Positions 1 to 10,234 of a stretch of DNA of 64,000 nucleotides are shown piece by piece (the stretch's first letter is position 1; each line of letters starts with the position of its first letter). Position numbers and translations under genes: made by a program. The stretch is taken from assembly GCF_019393635.1 (NCBI RefSeq), contig NC_057863.1, positions 31,004,814 through 31,068,813 of the forward strand, written 5' to 3'. Under the pieces are notes generated by a model, which was not told the DNA's origin, did not search any database, and saw nothing but the letters and a program-made list of their open reading frames with translations. This stretch comes from Dromiciops gliroides (Eukaryota; Chordata; Mammalia; Microbiotheria; Microbiotheriidae).

Positions 1-339
1 AATACAAGAGTGTTGGGGAAGCAGGAACACAGATCTGCCAAAGATTCAGGGAGAGATCCAAAGTGAGCTGAATGAAGACCAGACCCCATAGAGTGTCAAC
101 TCCTTAAGGATGGAGATTTTCTGTGCTTTTTCTTTTTTTTTTTTTCATGCTGTGTATAAGACTTCCAAGAGATTCTCAACTCTTGAGGTAGGACTATGAG
201 TCTAAACTATTATATTATCCTTAGGGAGAAGGAGACTCACAGAAGGGGAAATGAGGATTGTTTTCTTTTTTCAGTTGTAAAAGGGTATTATGAGCCCTTT
301 ATATTGTATAATTGTGGTTGTTTATCCTTCATTCATTCT

Positions 340-484
340 CCCCCCCCCCTCAGGGCAATAAGGGTTAAGTGACTTGCCCAGGGTCACACAGCTAGTAAGT
401 GTCAAGTGTCTGAGGCCGGATTTGAACTCAGGTCCTCCTGAATCCAGGGCTGGTGCTTTATCCACTGCGCCATCTAGCCGCCCC
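340..484 (-). mobile_element. WSINE1-type SINE
   Basis: Full length, reverse orientation; target duplication CATTCATTCT at 330-339 and 485-494. Confidence 0.9.
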
Positions 485-594
485 CATTCATTCTTAAATA
501 GGACCATGACATCTGGGTGATGTTATGACTAGCACTTAGCTGGATTTAGGTGAGGGAAGGCTGTGCAAGGTCACCATTCTCTCTCTCCTCCAGA

Positions 595-780
595 GCCATC
601 TGGGGTCAGTGGCAAGATATATATCAGGATGACTGGAGATGGCCCTGGATGTTTAAGACAATTGGGGTTAAGTGACTTGCCCAGGGTTACACAGCTAATA
701 AGTGTCTGAGGTGAAACTTGAACTTGGGTCCTCCCAACTTCAGGGTCAGTTCTCTATCCACTGCATTCCCGAACTGCCCC
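595..780 (-). mobile_element. older diverged SINE
   Basis: The core GACTTGCCCAGGGTTACACA is recognisable from 654 onward; the preceding 60 bases resemble a second old marsupial repeat. Confidence 0.6.
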
Positions 781-1059
781 ATATGATATAATAGTCCCTG
801 AGGTAAAAATCAATGCTGTTCTCTGTCCCAAATACATGATTTGGGTACATACATACCAGCTGAGATTATTTTAATGGCCCCTGGGAAGACCTAGGTTTAA
901 GCTAAACTCTGACATTCTCAGGGAAACCTGGGATGGAGGAAAATGACCCAAAAAGTAACTTGGAGACAGTTCCCCATGCTTGAAATTATACATCCATGTA
1001 AACCCAGAGCTTGGAGTGTTGGACTATCAATTACATGTTGGACTCATATTTGCAGCCTG

Positions 1060-1166
1060 AAGTTCTAGCCGTGATGTCTAAAATCTGAGTAGTCGCCTTA
1101 AATTAGAAGCTTTAGCAAGAGCTTAGCCTTCTAAGTATTTATTAAAGTGCATTAGATGTTAGTGAA

Positions 1167-1222
<56 letters not shown>

Positions 1223-1525
1223 TAAAACAGCCTTCGTCTAGCTTTCTCTAAGAGCCTGCCTCCGACCTCCCTCCTCTGTGGCTTCTCCCAGAAGCCTCCT
1301 GTGAAAAAGAAAACTGGGACATCCACACTTAAAGCTCTAAGCTAATTGGCTGGTAACACTGATTGACAGGACCCATGGGCAGTAGACGTCACTTCCTGAC
1401 GCCAATCTAACCTTCCAAACCCCAGAAAAGTCACTTCCCTTCACTAAGTCACAGGCGTTCTTTTCATGGTGGAGCTTCCCTGCAATATCTTTCTCAGCAG
1501 GTTGGTGGCGCTCTAATCTTCACAC
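1060..1525 (-). mobile_element. old solo LTR related to LTR-A
   Basis: On the minus strand it keeps the order of LTR-A landmarks: AGCAGG-TTGGTGGCG near its 5' end, the CACTTCCTGACG block, a purine tract, ATAAAT and GCTAAAGCTT near its 3' end. Clearly more diverged than the 12 kb and 48 kb copies. A (GA)n tract has grown inside it. Fossil. Confidence 0.6.
1171..1219 (+). repeat. (GA)n microsatellite
   Basis: About 24 GA units within the old LTR, grown from its natural purine tract. Confidence 0.95.
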
Positions 1526-1596
1526 AGAGTAGGTGCCCAATAACTATTTGCTGATTAATTATTCAATAAATAGTCATTATTTTTCCCTTTTAGTGT

Positions 1597-1602
1597 TTTA
1601 TT
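1597..1602 (-). promoter_or_regulatory. candidate poly(A) signal of ACTRT3
   Basis: AATAAA on the minus strand (TTTATT on plus), about 180 bases past the ACTRT3 stop. It is the first canonical hexamer downstream. No cleavage site can be proven. Confidence 0.5.
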
Positions 1603-1782
1603 GTGGAACTGGAGCAAAAACACAGCTAAAATGTGTTCTGTTCTTCCATAAAAAATTAGTAAAATCTCTCCTCTCTCCCCTCCCTTCCTCTCTCTCTCCT
1701 TTCATCTTTCTTTTTCACATATCCTTTCTTCCATGCACACACACACATATTTTCCCCCAGGCATCTTATCAGTAATGGATCT

Positions 1783-2701
1783 TCAGAAGCATCGCTGATG
1801 TACTATATTGGCTCCAACCTCTTTAAATTCTGCCATGGTGATCCACATATCCTGAAAGGCAGACAGGGAAGCGAGAATGGAACCTCCCATCCACACGGAT
1901 ATTTTCCTGTCTGGTGGGGTAGAAACCCTCACAGAAGTGTTGGCAGGCACCATGAGGGCCAGTTCCTTTACTAGCCTCTTGTCTAAACCAGGAAAACAGG
2001 TCGATCCTCCAGCAAGGACAATATTGGAGAAGAAGGTACTCTTTAAATCTGTGTCACACTTCATTATGCTATTGAAACAGAGCTTGTCAATGCCAGGAGC
2101 CTCCAGATTCAGGTGCCCTGGAAGAAAAAGGCTCTCTGGGCATCGGAACATCTCATCGTGGAGTTTGATGATCTTCCCATCAGGCAGTTTGTAAGTTTTC
2201 TCCAATGTGGCGGGATTCTTGGTCAGTTCCTCTTCAAAGTTGGCAGCCAAGTAACAGTAGTTTTCCTTGATGTTATTGACAACCTTTTTGTCCGATTGGC
2301 TGAGCAGCAAGATGCCGTGGTCTTGGAGGAGTTTCGTAAGGTACTGGGTGAGATCTCGTCCAGCCAGGTCCAGTCGAAGGACGCCATGAGGCAGGCAGTA
2401 ACCATCAAAGATGGGCGCACACTGGGATACACCAGCGCCTGAATCCAGCACACACCCAGTCGTATAGCCCGAGGCAAAGAGAGCCAGGACAGGCTGGATG
2501 GAAACATAAAGAGCCGGCACCTCAAAACCCTCAAAGAATAACTCGGTCATCCTTTTCCTGTTAGTCAGAGGGTTGAGTGCTGGCTCTGTGAGCATGACTG
2601 GGCTCTCGTAGGCTTTCATTTTCAAGTTCTTTTCATAAACATTCCTCCACACGGCCTCCATATCTCCCCAGGAGGTGACAAGGCCCCGTTCCACCGGATA
2701 G
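1783..2701 (-). CDS. ACTRT3: ACTRT3 coding exon 2 (terminal)
   Basis: The acceptor ctgcag occupies 2707-2702 and coding starts with C-TAT-CCG-GTG (S-Y-P-V-E-R-G) at 2701. The 919 bases encode about 306 residues and end at a TGA at 1785-1783. The open frame runs upstream of the acceptor into the intron, so a naive gene finder would start this protein at 2838 by mistake. Confidence 0.95.
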
Positions 2702-5700
2702 CTGCAGAGAGGACAGTAAAGAGTGGCCCCTTGGTTTTCAACTCCTTTCCCTCCACCCCTGAAGAGTTCACCTTTCCCCAAGAACACAAACCCAACTTGA
2801 AGGCACTGGGATCCCATGTAGGGAATACCCTGTCTCACTGAAGCCCTTTGTTACCAGCCACTAGTGCCCCTAAGATCTCTTCTCTTTCTTTGGCCCTTCC
2901 CATCTTGCTCTGTCTTATTTCCCCCAGCTTCTGGATTTTCTTCCCTCCCTCCAAGAGAGATGGTAGTGAGGGAGAAAGAGCATCACATCCCCTGGGTAGA
3001 AGTCTACCACTTACTATCATCCGTTCCACCTTAGGCAAGGAGAAGGCAATAGCTAATGTTGATATAGTGCCTATTGTGTGCCAGGCACTAAATCCTTTAC
3101 AATTATTATCTCATTTGTTAAAATATTAGAGGGAGCACTAATAGTAGCCAGAATTTATATAATATGTTTTGTTTGTTTTGTTTTGGTTTTGGTGGGCAAT
3201 GGGGGTTAAATGACTTGCCCAGGGTCACACAGCTAGTAAGTGTCAAGTGTCTGAGGCCAGATTTGAATTCAGGTCCTCCTGAATCCAGGGCCAGTGCTTT
3301 ATCCACTGCGCCACCTAGCTATCCCTGAATTAAGTTCTTAAATGCCCGCTTTATCCAAGACCCAATGCTGGACCCTGGAGAGTAGAAGTATAAGAATAAA
3401 GGGGATCCCAGAAGGCTTGGCAGAGGAGGTGAGGTTAAAAACAGAACTTTCAGAGGAAAGTAGAGGGTCACATGCATCCCAGCCTGAGGCCAGTTTGTCC
3501 TAATGCAAAGAGATGGCAGATGGAATGCCAAACTCTGGGACCATCCAATAGTCCTTCTGATGGGACTGGAAGAAACACTACATGTGACAGAGTGATGGGA
3601 AATGAGGGAAGATCTTTGACATAGATAAATGTATGTTTTGGCAGCCATGGGGAGTGCAGATTGAAGAAGGAAATGAGTGGCAAATTAGAAGGCTATCACA
3701 ATAGAATAGGTGAGAAGGGTTCTAGCTAGGGAGATGGCCATGTGATTTGAGAGGTAATAGATGCTAGTAATATAGGACAGCTAGGTGGCACCTTAGATAG
3801 AGCCCCAGCCCTGGAGTCAGGAAGACCCAAATACAAATCTGATTTCAGACACTTACTAGCTGTGTGACCCTGGGCAAGTCATTTAACTCTGTTTGCCTCA
3901 TTTTCCTCATCTGTAAAATAAACTGGAGAAGGAAATGGTAACCCACTCCAGTATCTTTGCCAAGAAAGAAGAGTCAGATATGGCTGAAACGACTCAAAAA
4001 CAACACAGATGCTAGTGCTATTATCAAGACAAAATCCACAGGACTTAGCATGCCCTATAATTAGGATGGGAAAGTCCCAGAAATACTCCAAGATCATGAA
4101 CCTGGATGAATTTGAGATCCTGGTGGGGGGAATCTAGGAGGAGTTCTCCAGCAGGTGGTAAAGTGGATGTGGGGGTCACTGTGAGGGCTAAATATAAAAC
4201 TTTGAGAAATATCTGCATAGCAGAAATATCTGAACCTCATGAGATGACCAAAGAAAGAGTATAGAGTCACAAGGGACCAGAAAAGAGCATCAAGGGGGCA
4301 GTAGATGGATGATGAACAAGTAAAGGAAACCAGAGAAGGCTTCGTTAAACATGTAAGAGGAGAACCAGACAGCCTGGAAGCAAAAGGAAGGGAAAGTAAC
4401 CAGAATGTGTAAGGTCAGTTATCTGCACCTAAAACTTCAGAGATTCAAACTTCTTTCAGTACTATAGACTATGGTCAAGGCTCAAGATAAAAAAATGGAC
4501 TTCAGCAAAGGTCTGCTTCATCCACAGTACAGTAAGTGTGGTTTCGTGATGAAGAATTAAGGAATATGTGCCTAAGAAGTCAAATAGGATGAAGATTAAA
4601 GAAAGACCATAAAATCTGGCAATGAAAAGATCCCTGGTGAGCTTAAAGTTATTTATTTTTCCACATTCTTTTCTTTTCAAATTTCGAGTTCCAAATTCTC
4701 TCTCCCTTCCTTGGCATCCCCTAAGCATTGAGAAGGTGAGCAACATAGTATCAATTATATACATGAAATCAACCTCTGAGAGCGCACTTTCTGTGGGGTG
4801 GTGAAGTCAGAAGTCAGACTGCCAAGTGGCAAGGAGGGACAGGTAAATACAGTCTGACTGACGCTAAGAAGGGGGCAGTAGAAGATGGAAGGCATATAAG
4901 GCTACAGTAGGTACTTGGACCCAGATATTCTGGTTCCAGGGCCAGCAAGCATTCTTTGCATACATTCTTACTTTTTTTTTTTTTTGGCAGGGCAATGGGG
5001 GTTAAGTGACTTGCCCAGGGTCACACAGCCAGTAAGTGTCAAGTGTCTGAGGCTGCATTTGAACTCAGGAACTCCTGAATCCAGGGCTGGTGCTTTATCC
5101 ACTGCGCCACCTAGCCGCCCCCCTTTGCATACATTCTTGCTGCATCCAAGTTGCTTGGTTTCAAGGTGTTCATCATCTCTAAGCCTTTGAGCCTCATCAA
5201 CTGCAAAGTGAATCATGGATTAGGAGCTAAGAGGAAATTTAGGGGCCACTGAGTCTAGTACCCCTATTTCACAGATGAGGAAACTGAGGCTGAGAGAAGT
5301 TAAATAATTTGCATGGTATCACATAGCTAACAAGTGTCTGAGGCACAATTTGGACTTGGGTCTTTCTTTCTTTTTTTTTTTTTCCTTAGTGAGGCAATTG
5401 GGGTTAAGCGACTTGCCCAGGGTCACACAGCTAGTAAGTGTTAAGTGTCTGAGGCCAGATTTGAACTCAGGTATTCCTGACTCCAGGGCCGGTGCTCTAT
5501 CCACTGCGCCACCTAGCTGCCCCAACTTGGGTCTTTCTGATTCTAAGGCTAATGCTTTACCTGCTGCCCTAGCAACCTGTCTAATCTTTGGTGCCTAGTC
5601 CCATCCATAAATGACATGTGTTAAAGTGTTTTATGTGAGATTTTATTTCATGCCCATCAGGAGTCATTAGGTGATAGAGGGGATAGAATATCAGGAAGAT

Positions 5701-7796
5701 CTGAGTTCAAATCTGGCCTCACAGACTTATTAGCTATGTGACCTTGGGCAAGTCACTTAACCTTATTTGCCTCAGTTTCCTCAACTGTAAAGTGAATTGG
5801 AGAAGGAAAAGGAAAAACACTTCAGTGTCTTTGCCAAGAAAACCTCAAATGGGGTCACAAAGAGTCCAACACAATTAAACAACAATAACAATTTCACACC
5901 ATCAAATTATTGAGATGATAATGAAGGAGCTACAAGAAAAGGAATATCTTAATGCTATGTAGGTGGAACTGTGAATTGATCTAACTAGTCTAGAAAGCAA
6001 TTGGGAACTATGTCTAAAAAGCTATGCATACCCTTTGATTGACCAACACTCCTCCCAGGCCTATACCTAAAAGGGATCAAAGAAAGAAGAAAAAGAAGTA
6101 TATGTTTGCCCCGTTTTGTATTGGTAAAGAACTGGTGACTAAGGAGATGCCCATCAATTGGGGAAGGGCTGAACAAATTATGATATATAATGTTGCACCA
6201 TAATAAAGGGACTGATTCAGAGGAACCTAGGAAGACTAGTATGAACTGATACAGGCTATGAAGACCATTATTTGAGTAACAAACAATTTTGAAAGATTTA
6301 AGAATTCTGATCAATGCAGTGGCCAACCTCCCTCCATTGGATAATGAAGTATGCTACTTATCTCTTGACAAAGAGGTGATGATGGACTCAGGGTATAAGA
6401 GGAAACATATTTTTGGACAAGTCCAATTCAGGGATTTCTTTAACTTAACTATGCATATTTGTTACAAAGGTTTTTTCCCCTCTTTTTTCCCAATGGGGAG
6501 AGGAAATAGGAAGGAGAGAAATTTGTTTTTTGTTTTTTTGTTTTTTTAGTGAGGCAATTGGGGTTAAGTGACTTGCCCAGGGTCACACAGCTAGTAAGTG
6601 TTAAGTGTCTGAGGCCGGATTTGAACTCAGGTACTCCTGACTCCAGGGCTGATGCTCTATCCACTGCGCCACCTAGCTGCCCCGAAGTATCTCTCTTGCC
6701 TTTTTTTTTTCTTTTTAAGGGGCAATGAGGGTTAAGTGACTTGCCCAGGGTCACACAGCTAGTGTCAAGTGTCTGAGGCTGGATTTGAACTCAGGTTCTC
6801 CCAAATCGAAGGCCAGTGCTTTATCCACTGTGCCACCTAGCTGCCCCGAAATTTTTTATTAAAAAAATAAATGAATTGTAAAAAGAAAAACTTTTATAAA
6901 GGGTAAATATGTCATGGGGTTATTTGTTTCTCTATTCCTTTATTTTGCTTAATTCCACTACCTTTATTCTCCACCCCCCCAAAAAAATAAGGAAACATTC
7001 TCCTTACTATCATTTCTGATTTTTCTCCTGACTTTTTGTTCCTCTAATTCTAAGTTTCTTTTCATAGGCTTATAGGATTTAGAGGTAGCACTTAGAGATC
7101 ATGTAGTTCAAGACAAGGCAGCTAGGTGGCACCATGGATGGTGCTGGGTCTGAAGACAGAAAGATTTAAGCTTTGTAGACACTTCCTAGCTGTGTGACCC
7201 TGTACAAGTCACTTGATCCTATTTGCCTCCATTCCCTGTATATAAAATGACCTGGAGAAGGAAATGACAAACCCTTGCGGTATCTTTACCAGGAAGATTC
7301 AGACAAGACTGAACAACCACAAAAGTTCAAGGCTCTTTGTTTTATGGTTAAGTAGGCTGAGGTCCAGAGAGGGTGGCCAGGTCAAAGTCACTCCAGGTAG
7401 TAAAAGCAAGGTTGGAATCTGAACTCGGGGCACATGCTGAGATTTGGACCCAAGTGCACAAACTTAAAATCCAATTTCCTTTCCATATTTTGCTAAGCCT
7501 CAACTCCCTTTATCCTTTCCCTTCTATCTCCAATCATCTTCTCTCCTTTTTACACCCTGACCCTGCCCCCCTGAAACAGAAAAAGTTGTTTACCTGATGG
7601 AAAGGGAACTTCTCCTGGTCTGAGCTTCCTCACCCACAAAGAGATCCCTCGGGGAGCTTTCCGAGGCCCCCACTTTGCCCTTGGCCCGGCCTGTGATGTT
7701 GGCATAGATGAACTGGGGTTCCTTGTTCCCTGCCAAGCCTGCCTTCAGCACCGCAGAGCCATTGTCTATCACCACAGCAGGGGGGTAGTTACTCAT
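1783..7796 (-). CDS. ACTRT3: ACTRT3, actin-related protein T3 (two coding exons joined)
   Basis: Joining 7796-7594 to 2701-1783 on the minus strand gives a 373-residue actin-fold protein, close to the 372 residues I recall for human ACTRT3. Seen: the first phosphate loop around D11-N12-G13, TEPALNPL near residue 106, the second loop DSGAGVSQ at 154-161, an adenosine-site motif AGGST near residue 300, and the actin-type tail ending IVHQRCF. Known of the family: testis-enriched and located in the perinuclear theca of the sperm head. The start MSNYPPAVVIDNG is chosen because human ACTRT3 begins with a similar short leader before VVIDNG; the upstream in-frame stretch is ignored. The second loop lacks actin residues D157 and H161 (A and Q here), which suggests weak or no ATP hydrolysis; human ACTRT3 shares this as I recall it. 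The gene is divergent from MYNN, with the tRNA-Val gene between. Confidence 0.96.
3158..3325 (-). mobile_element. WSINE1-type SINE
   Basis: Reverse orientation with a TTTTG-rich tail, in the ACTRT3 intron. Confidence 0.85.
3776..4005 (+). mobile_element. MAR1-like SINE
   Basis: Longer CORE-SINE: SINE head, core TAGCTGTGTGACCCTGGGC, then CTGGAGAAGGAAATGG and a TTTGCCAAGAAAG 3' part absent from the short SINEs. Confidence 0.8.
4645..4770 (-). mobile_element. short L1 3' UTR fragment
   Basis: GAGTTCCAAATTCTCTCTCC followed by the AAGGTGAGCAAC block shared with the other L1 3' ends. Confidence 0.5.
4970..5122 (-). mobile_element. WSINE1-type SINE
   Basis: Full length; 16-bp duplication CTTTGCATACATTCTT at 4954-4969 and 5123-5138. 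Confidence 0.92.
5226..5567 (-). mobile_element. MIR-type SINE split by a younger SINE
   Basis: CAGATGAGGAAACTGAGGC through GATTCTAAGGCTAATGCTTT, an old MIR in reverse, entered at 5368-5524. Confidence 0.75.
5368..5524 (-). mobile_element. WSINE1-type SINE inside a MIR
   Basis: 14-bp duplication ACTTGGGTCTTTCT at 5354-5367 and 5525-5538. Confidence 0.92.
5660..5884 (+). mobile_element. MAR1-like SINE
   Basis: Has the CAAATGGGGTCACAAAGAGT 3' end of the long family. Confidence 0.8.
5905..6521 (+). mobile_element. L1 3' end, plus strand
   Basis: Contains GCCCATCAATTGGGGAAGGGC (the PSIGEWLN region of ORF2) and the 3' UTR text TTTTTGGACAAGTCC. Heavily decayed; lies in the ACTRT3 intron. Confidence 0.65.
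6522..6683 (-). mobile_element. WSINE1-type SINE
   Basis: First of two neighbouring copies in the same orientation, 14 bases apart. Confidence 0.9.
6697..6847 (-). mobile_element. WSINE1-type SINE
   Basis: Second of the neighbouring pair; independent insertion judged by different tail and subtype bases. Confidence 0.88.
7117..7322 (+). mobile_element. MAR1-like SINE, diverged
   Basis: GGCAGCTAGGTGGCACC head and GGAGAAGGAAATGACAAACC 3' part, with losses in the middle. Confidence 0.7.
7330..7450 (-). mobile_element. MIR relic
   Basis: GGCTGAGGTCCAGAGAGGG and a later GGAATCTGAACTC block; ends about 140 bases below the ACTRT3 exon 1 donor. Confidence 0.5.
7594..7796 (-). CDS. ACTRT3: ACTRT3 coding exon 1
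   Basis: This exon has 203 coding bases encoding MSNYPPAVVIDNG onward, including the actin phosphate-1 loop. The ATG is at 7796-7794. It ends in CC ATC AG followed by donor GTAAAC (7593-7588), leaving two bases of a Ser codon that exon 2 completes. The 5' UTR boundary is not determinable. There is no CpG island here, in keeping with a testis-type promoter. Confidence 0.94.
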
Positions 7797-8358
7797 CCTT
7801 TTGGCCCTAACACCTCCTTCCTTGTCAATGGTGGGGCCGCTAGCATGCTCCCTAGACCCCACTGGCTTCTCTTTGGCACCAGTCAACTCTTCCCTCACTT
7901 CGTTGTCCTCTTTAAGGTCTCCCCGCTAGGCCAAGGCCCCTTAAAGTATGTATAACAATGTTCCCTTTATGATGTCACCTAGAGGGTCTGGTTAAAACCC
8001 CTCCACCCTTTCTTTCTGTGTGTGTGTGTAGTCTGAACACCGCATGCACATAAACTAGGACAAAGTAAAACAAATTATTGACTTACAGGAACCCTTACAA
8101 CTTCTTACAGCTTAAAACAATATTCATTCTATTATTTTGCCACATTTATTTGTTTTACATGATTTTGCATTGAATTCCCCAAACTTTGACACATATTGCT
8201 CAATTCTTCATCATGAAACCACGCATCCCATTGTATGTTATGTACACCTTTGGTGGACGCTTCATTTTTCTATCCCTGATGATAACCTGTAGGTTTTCAA
8301 TGGGATTTAAATCAGGTGGGGTCACAAGCCATTCAGGCATGGTTAGCTCTATCTTTTG

Positions 8359-8359
<1 letters not shown>

Positions 8360-8406
<47 letters not shown>
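8360..8406 (+). repeat. (CA)n microsatellite
   Basis: About 23 CA units at the tail position of the SINE that follows. Confidence 0.95.
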
Positions 8407-8408
<2 letters not shown>

Positions 8409-8541
8409 GGGGGGGGCAATGAGGGTTAAGGGACTTGCCCAGGGTCACACAGCTAGTGTCAAATGTCTGAGGCCGGATTTGAAATCAGGTCCTCCTGAAT
8501 CCAAGGTCAGTGCTTTATCCACTGCGCCACCTAGCTGTTCC
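8407..8541 (-). mobile_element. WSINE1-type SINE with (CA)n tail
   Basis: Tail replaced by the (CA)n run 8360-8406; inserted in the Tc1-like transposase relic. Confidence 0.88.
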
Positions 8542-8682
8542 CAAATACATTTTTAACCTTTCATAATGTGATACAAGGTTGGGTTACAGTATTCCATCTC
8601 CACTTGGAGATTCTGCAATAGTTCTGCTTCTCAGTATATAAAAATATTCTCTCCATGGGGACTGTGAGAATATCATTATTAA

Positions 8683-9340
8683 TAATGAATTTCCTGTGGG
8701 AACTCAGAGATCAGTTTCGATCCCTTCTCTCCACCATTGCAGCCCTACTCCAGAAAGTCCAGAAACTTCAGTAAATCTTGCTTGGGACAAGCCCAAGGGA
8801 ACCAAAAGAGGTGGAGATTGATTCTTTTGTTTAGCTAAGTGAACTTATGGGATCAAACTACATCTAGATACTAGATTTCACCTTTGCCCTTCTCAAGGGA
8901 AGGGTCTATTTGCATACTTTTCCCTTATGTCATCATAGAGTTCATTTTAATTTGGACCACCCTCAAGTAGTGTCAACAAATGGAATTAAATGTTGCTAAC
9001 CAATTACGTTGGATCAATGAATAATGACCCACCTCTATCAAAAGAGGATAAAAACCCTTGACCACCGCAGGGCAGGGGCTCTTTTGATGCCGGTTCTTCC
9101 TCAGATCTGGGTATGTTTTATAAGGTCTTCTGAACTCCCTTTGAGACCTTGTTCTGTCTGAGGACTTTTTTCCTGCTTGTGCTAATTGCCACACTGTCAA
9201 TTCTTTACTGGTATATATGATATGATATGATATTAATTGTGATATTAATTAATAAATGCTTATTGACAAAACAGGTGCAATAGCCATTAATATATAAATA
9301 GCAATAATTAAAAAAAACACAGCAGTAGCAAATAATTTTT
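8683..9340 (+). mobile_element. LTR-C copy, inserted in a Tc1-like transposon
   Basis: Shares blocks in order with 41716-42370 read on minus: GACAAGCCCAAGGGAA, TTTGCATACTTTTCCCTTATGTCAT-type text, ACATAGACCACCCT-like and TTAATAAATGCTTA at the 3' end. A TATA-like GGATAAAAACCC precedes the presumed start site. Solo LTR fossil; edges approximate. Confidence 0.65.
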
Positions 9341-9615
9341 AAAAACACAGGACATGACATCCAGGCCTACTAGAAATAAAAGACCATTAAACATTTTGGG
9401 GGGTGAAATTTTACACGTCACAAAGAAGCCCAGATTTTATTGAGTCACCTGAACTTTTTCTGACAATATTTTTGGTAGAGCCTTGAATGTAAAAGTGAGT
9501 TTCATCAGTGAAAATCACCTTTTCTACACTTCAGTCTTCTAGTCTTTATATTGTCTTGACCATGAAAAAGTTTTTCTTAAAAGCTAAAGATTTTAAAAAC
9601 TGGTTTTTCTTTCTT

Positions 9616-9760
9616 TTTTGGAGGGGGGGGGCAATGAGGGTTAAGTGACTAGCCCAGGGTCACACAGCTAGTAAGTGTCAAGTGTCTGAGGCCACATTTG
9701 AACTCAGGTCCTCCTGAATCCAGGGTCAGTGCTTTATCTACTACGCCACCTAGCTGCCCC
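9616..9760 (-). mobile_element. WSINE1-type SINE
   Basis: Reverse copy with a G-rich junction before GCAATGAGGG. Confidence 0.88.
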
Positions 9761-9764
9761 CTGA

Positions 9765-10215
9765 TTTTTCCTTTTTTAAAAAATATTTTTTCAGTTACAT
9801 GTAAAATTTTTTTAACATCATTTTTTAAAAATAATTTTTGAGGTCCAAATTCTCTCCCTCCTTCCCCTTCCCCTTCCCTCATTGAGAAGGCAAGTAATTT
9901 GATTTTGGTTATACATGTGCAGTCATATAAAATATATTTCTATATTAGGTTATAAAAGAAAATAATTCGGGGGCAACTAACTAGGTGGAGCAGTGGATAA
10001 AGCACCAGCCCTGGATTCAGGAGGACCTGAGTTCAAATGTGGCCTCAGACACTTAACACTTACTAGCTGTGTGACCTTGGGCAAGTCGCTTAATCCTCAT
10101 TGCCCCACGCCAAAAAAAAAAAAAGAAAAGAAAATAATTCACAATCATAGTACAATATTACTGTGTACAGTGTTCTCCTGGTTCTGCATAAGTTCATGTA
10201 AGTTTGTTTGGTTTT
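9765..10215 (-). mobile_element. L1 3' UTR fragment with a SINE insert
   Basis: TTACATGTAAAATTTTTTTAAC through TACTGTGTACAGTGTTCTCC, the L1 3' UTR order read antisense, split by the SINE at 9969-10128 (GAAAATAATTC on both sides). Confidence 0.65.
9969..10128 (+). mobile_element. WSINE1-type SINE inside L1
   Basis: Forward copy, poly(A) tail, GAAAATAATTC on both sides. Confidence 0.88.
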
Positions 10216-10234
10216 TTTTCCAGGAGTTAGAGAG

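Larger units (their letters stand above)
2702..7593 (-). other. ACTRT3 intron, 4.9 kb, SINE-rich
   Basis: The single intron holds six WSINE1-type copies, three MAR1-like SINEs, MIR relics and L1 3' fragments on both strands (listed separately). I see no coding sequence in it. Confidence 0.85.
8040..9560 (-). mobile_element. Tc1-like DNA transposon relic, split by an LTR and a SINE
   Basis: On minus, 9560-9345 encodes IFTDETHFYIQGSTKNIV and HPPKMF (first catalytic Asp region). 8680-8546 encodes a decayed stretch around SGDGIL and SHYERLKMYL. 8358-8040 encodes KIELTMPEWL and PPDLNPIENL (third catalytic region, Glu present). The order matches Tc1/mariner transposases of the fish and frog type. 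The second catalytic Asp is not preserved and there are stops, so it is inactive. LTR-C lies in the first gap and a SINE with a (CA)n tail in the second. Terminal repeats not located. Confidence 0.75.

Noticed and set aside
2702-2838. Upstream extension of the ACTRT3 exon 2 frame
   Set aside because: The actin alignment stops at SYPVERG, exactly at a ctgcag acceptor; the extra residues are intron translation.
7797-7898. 34-codon N-terminal extension of ACTRT3
   Set aside because: The in-frame extension has no ATG needed by the alignment, and the human protein starts only a few residues before VVIDNG.
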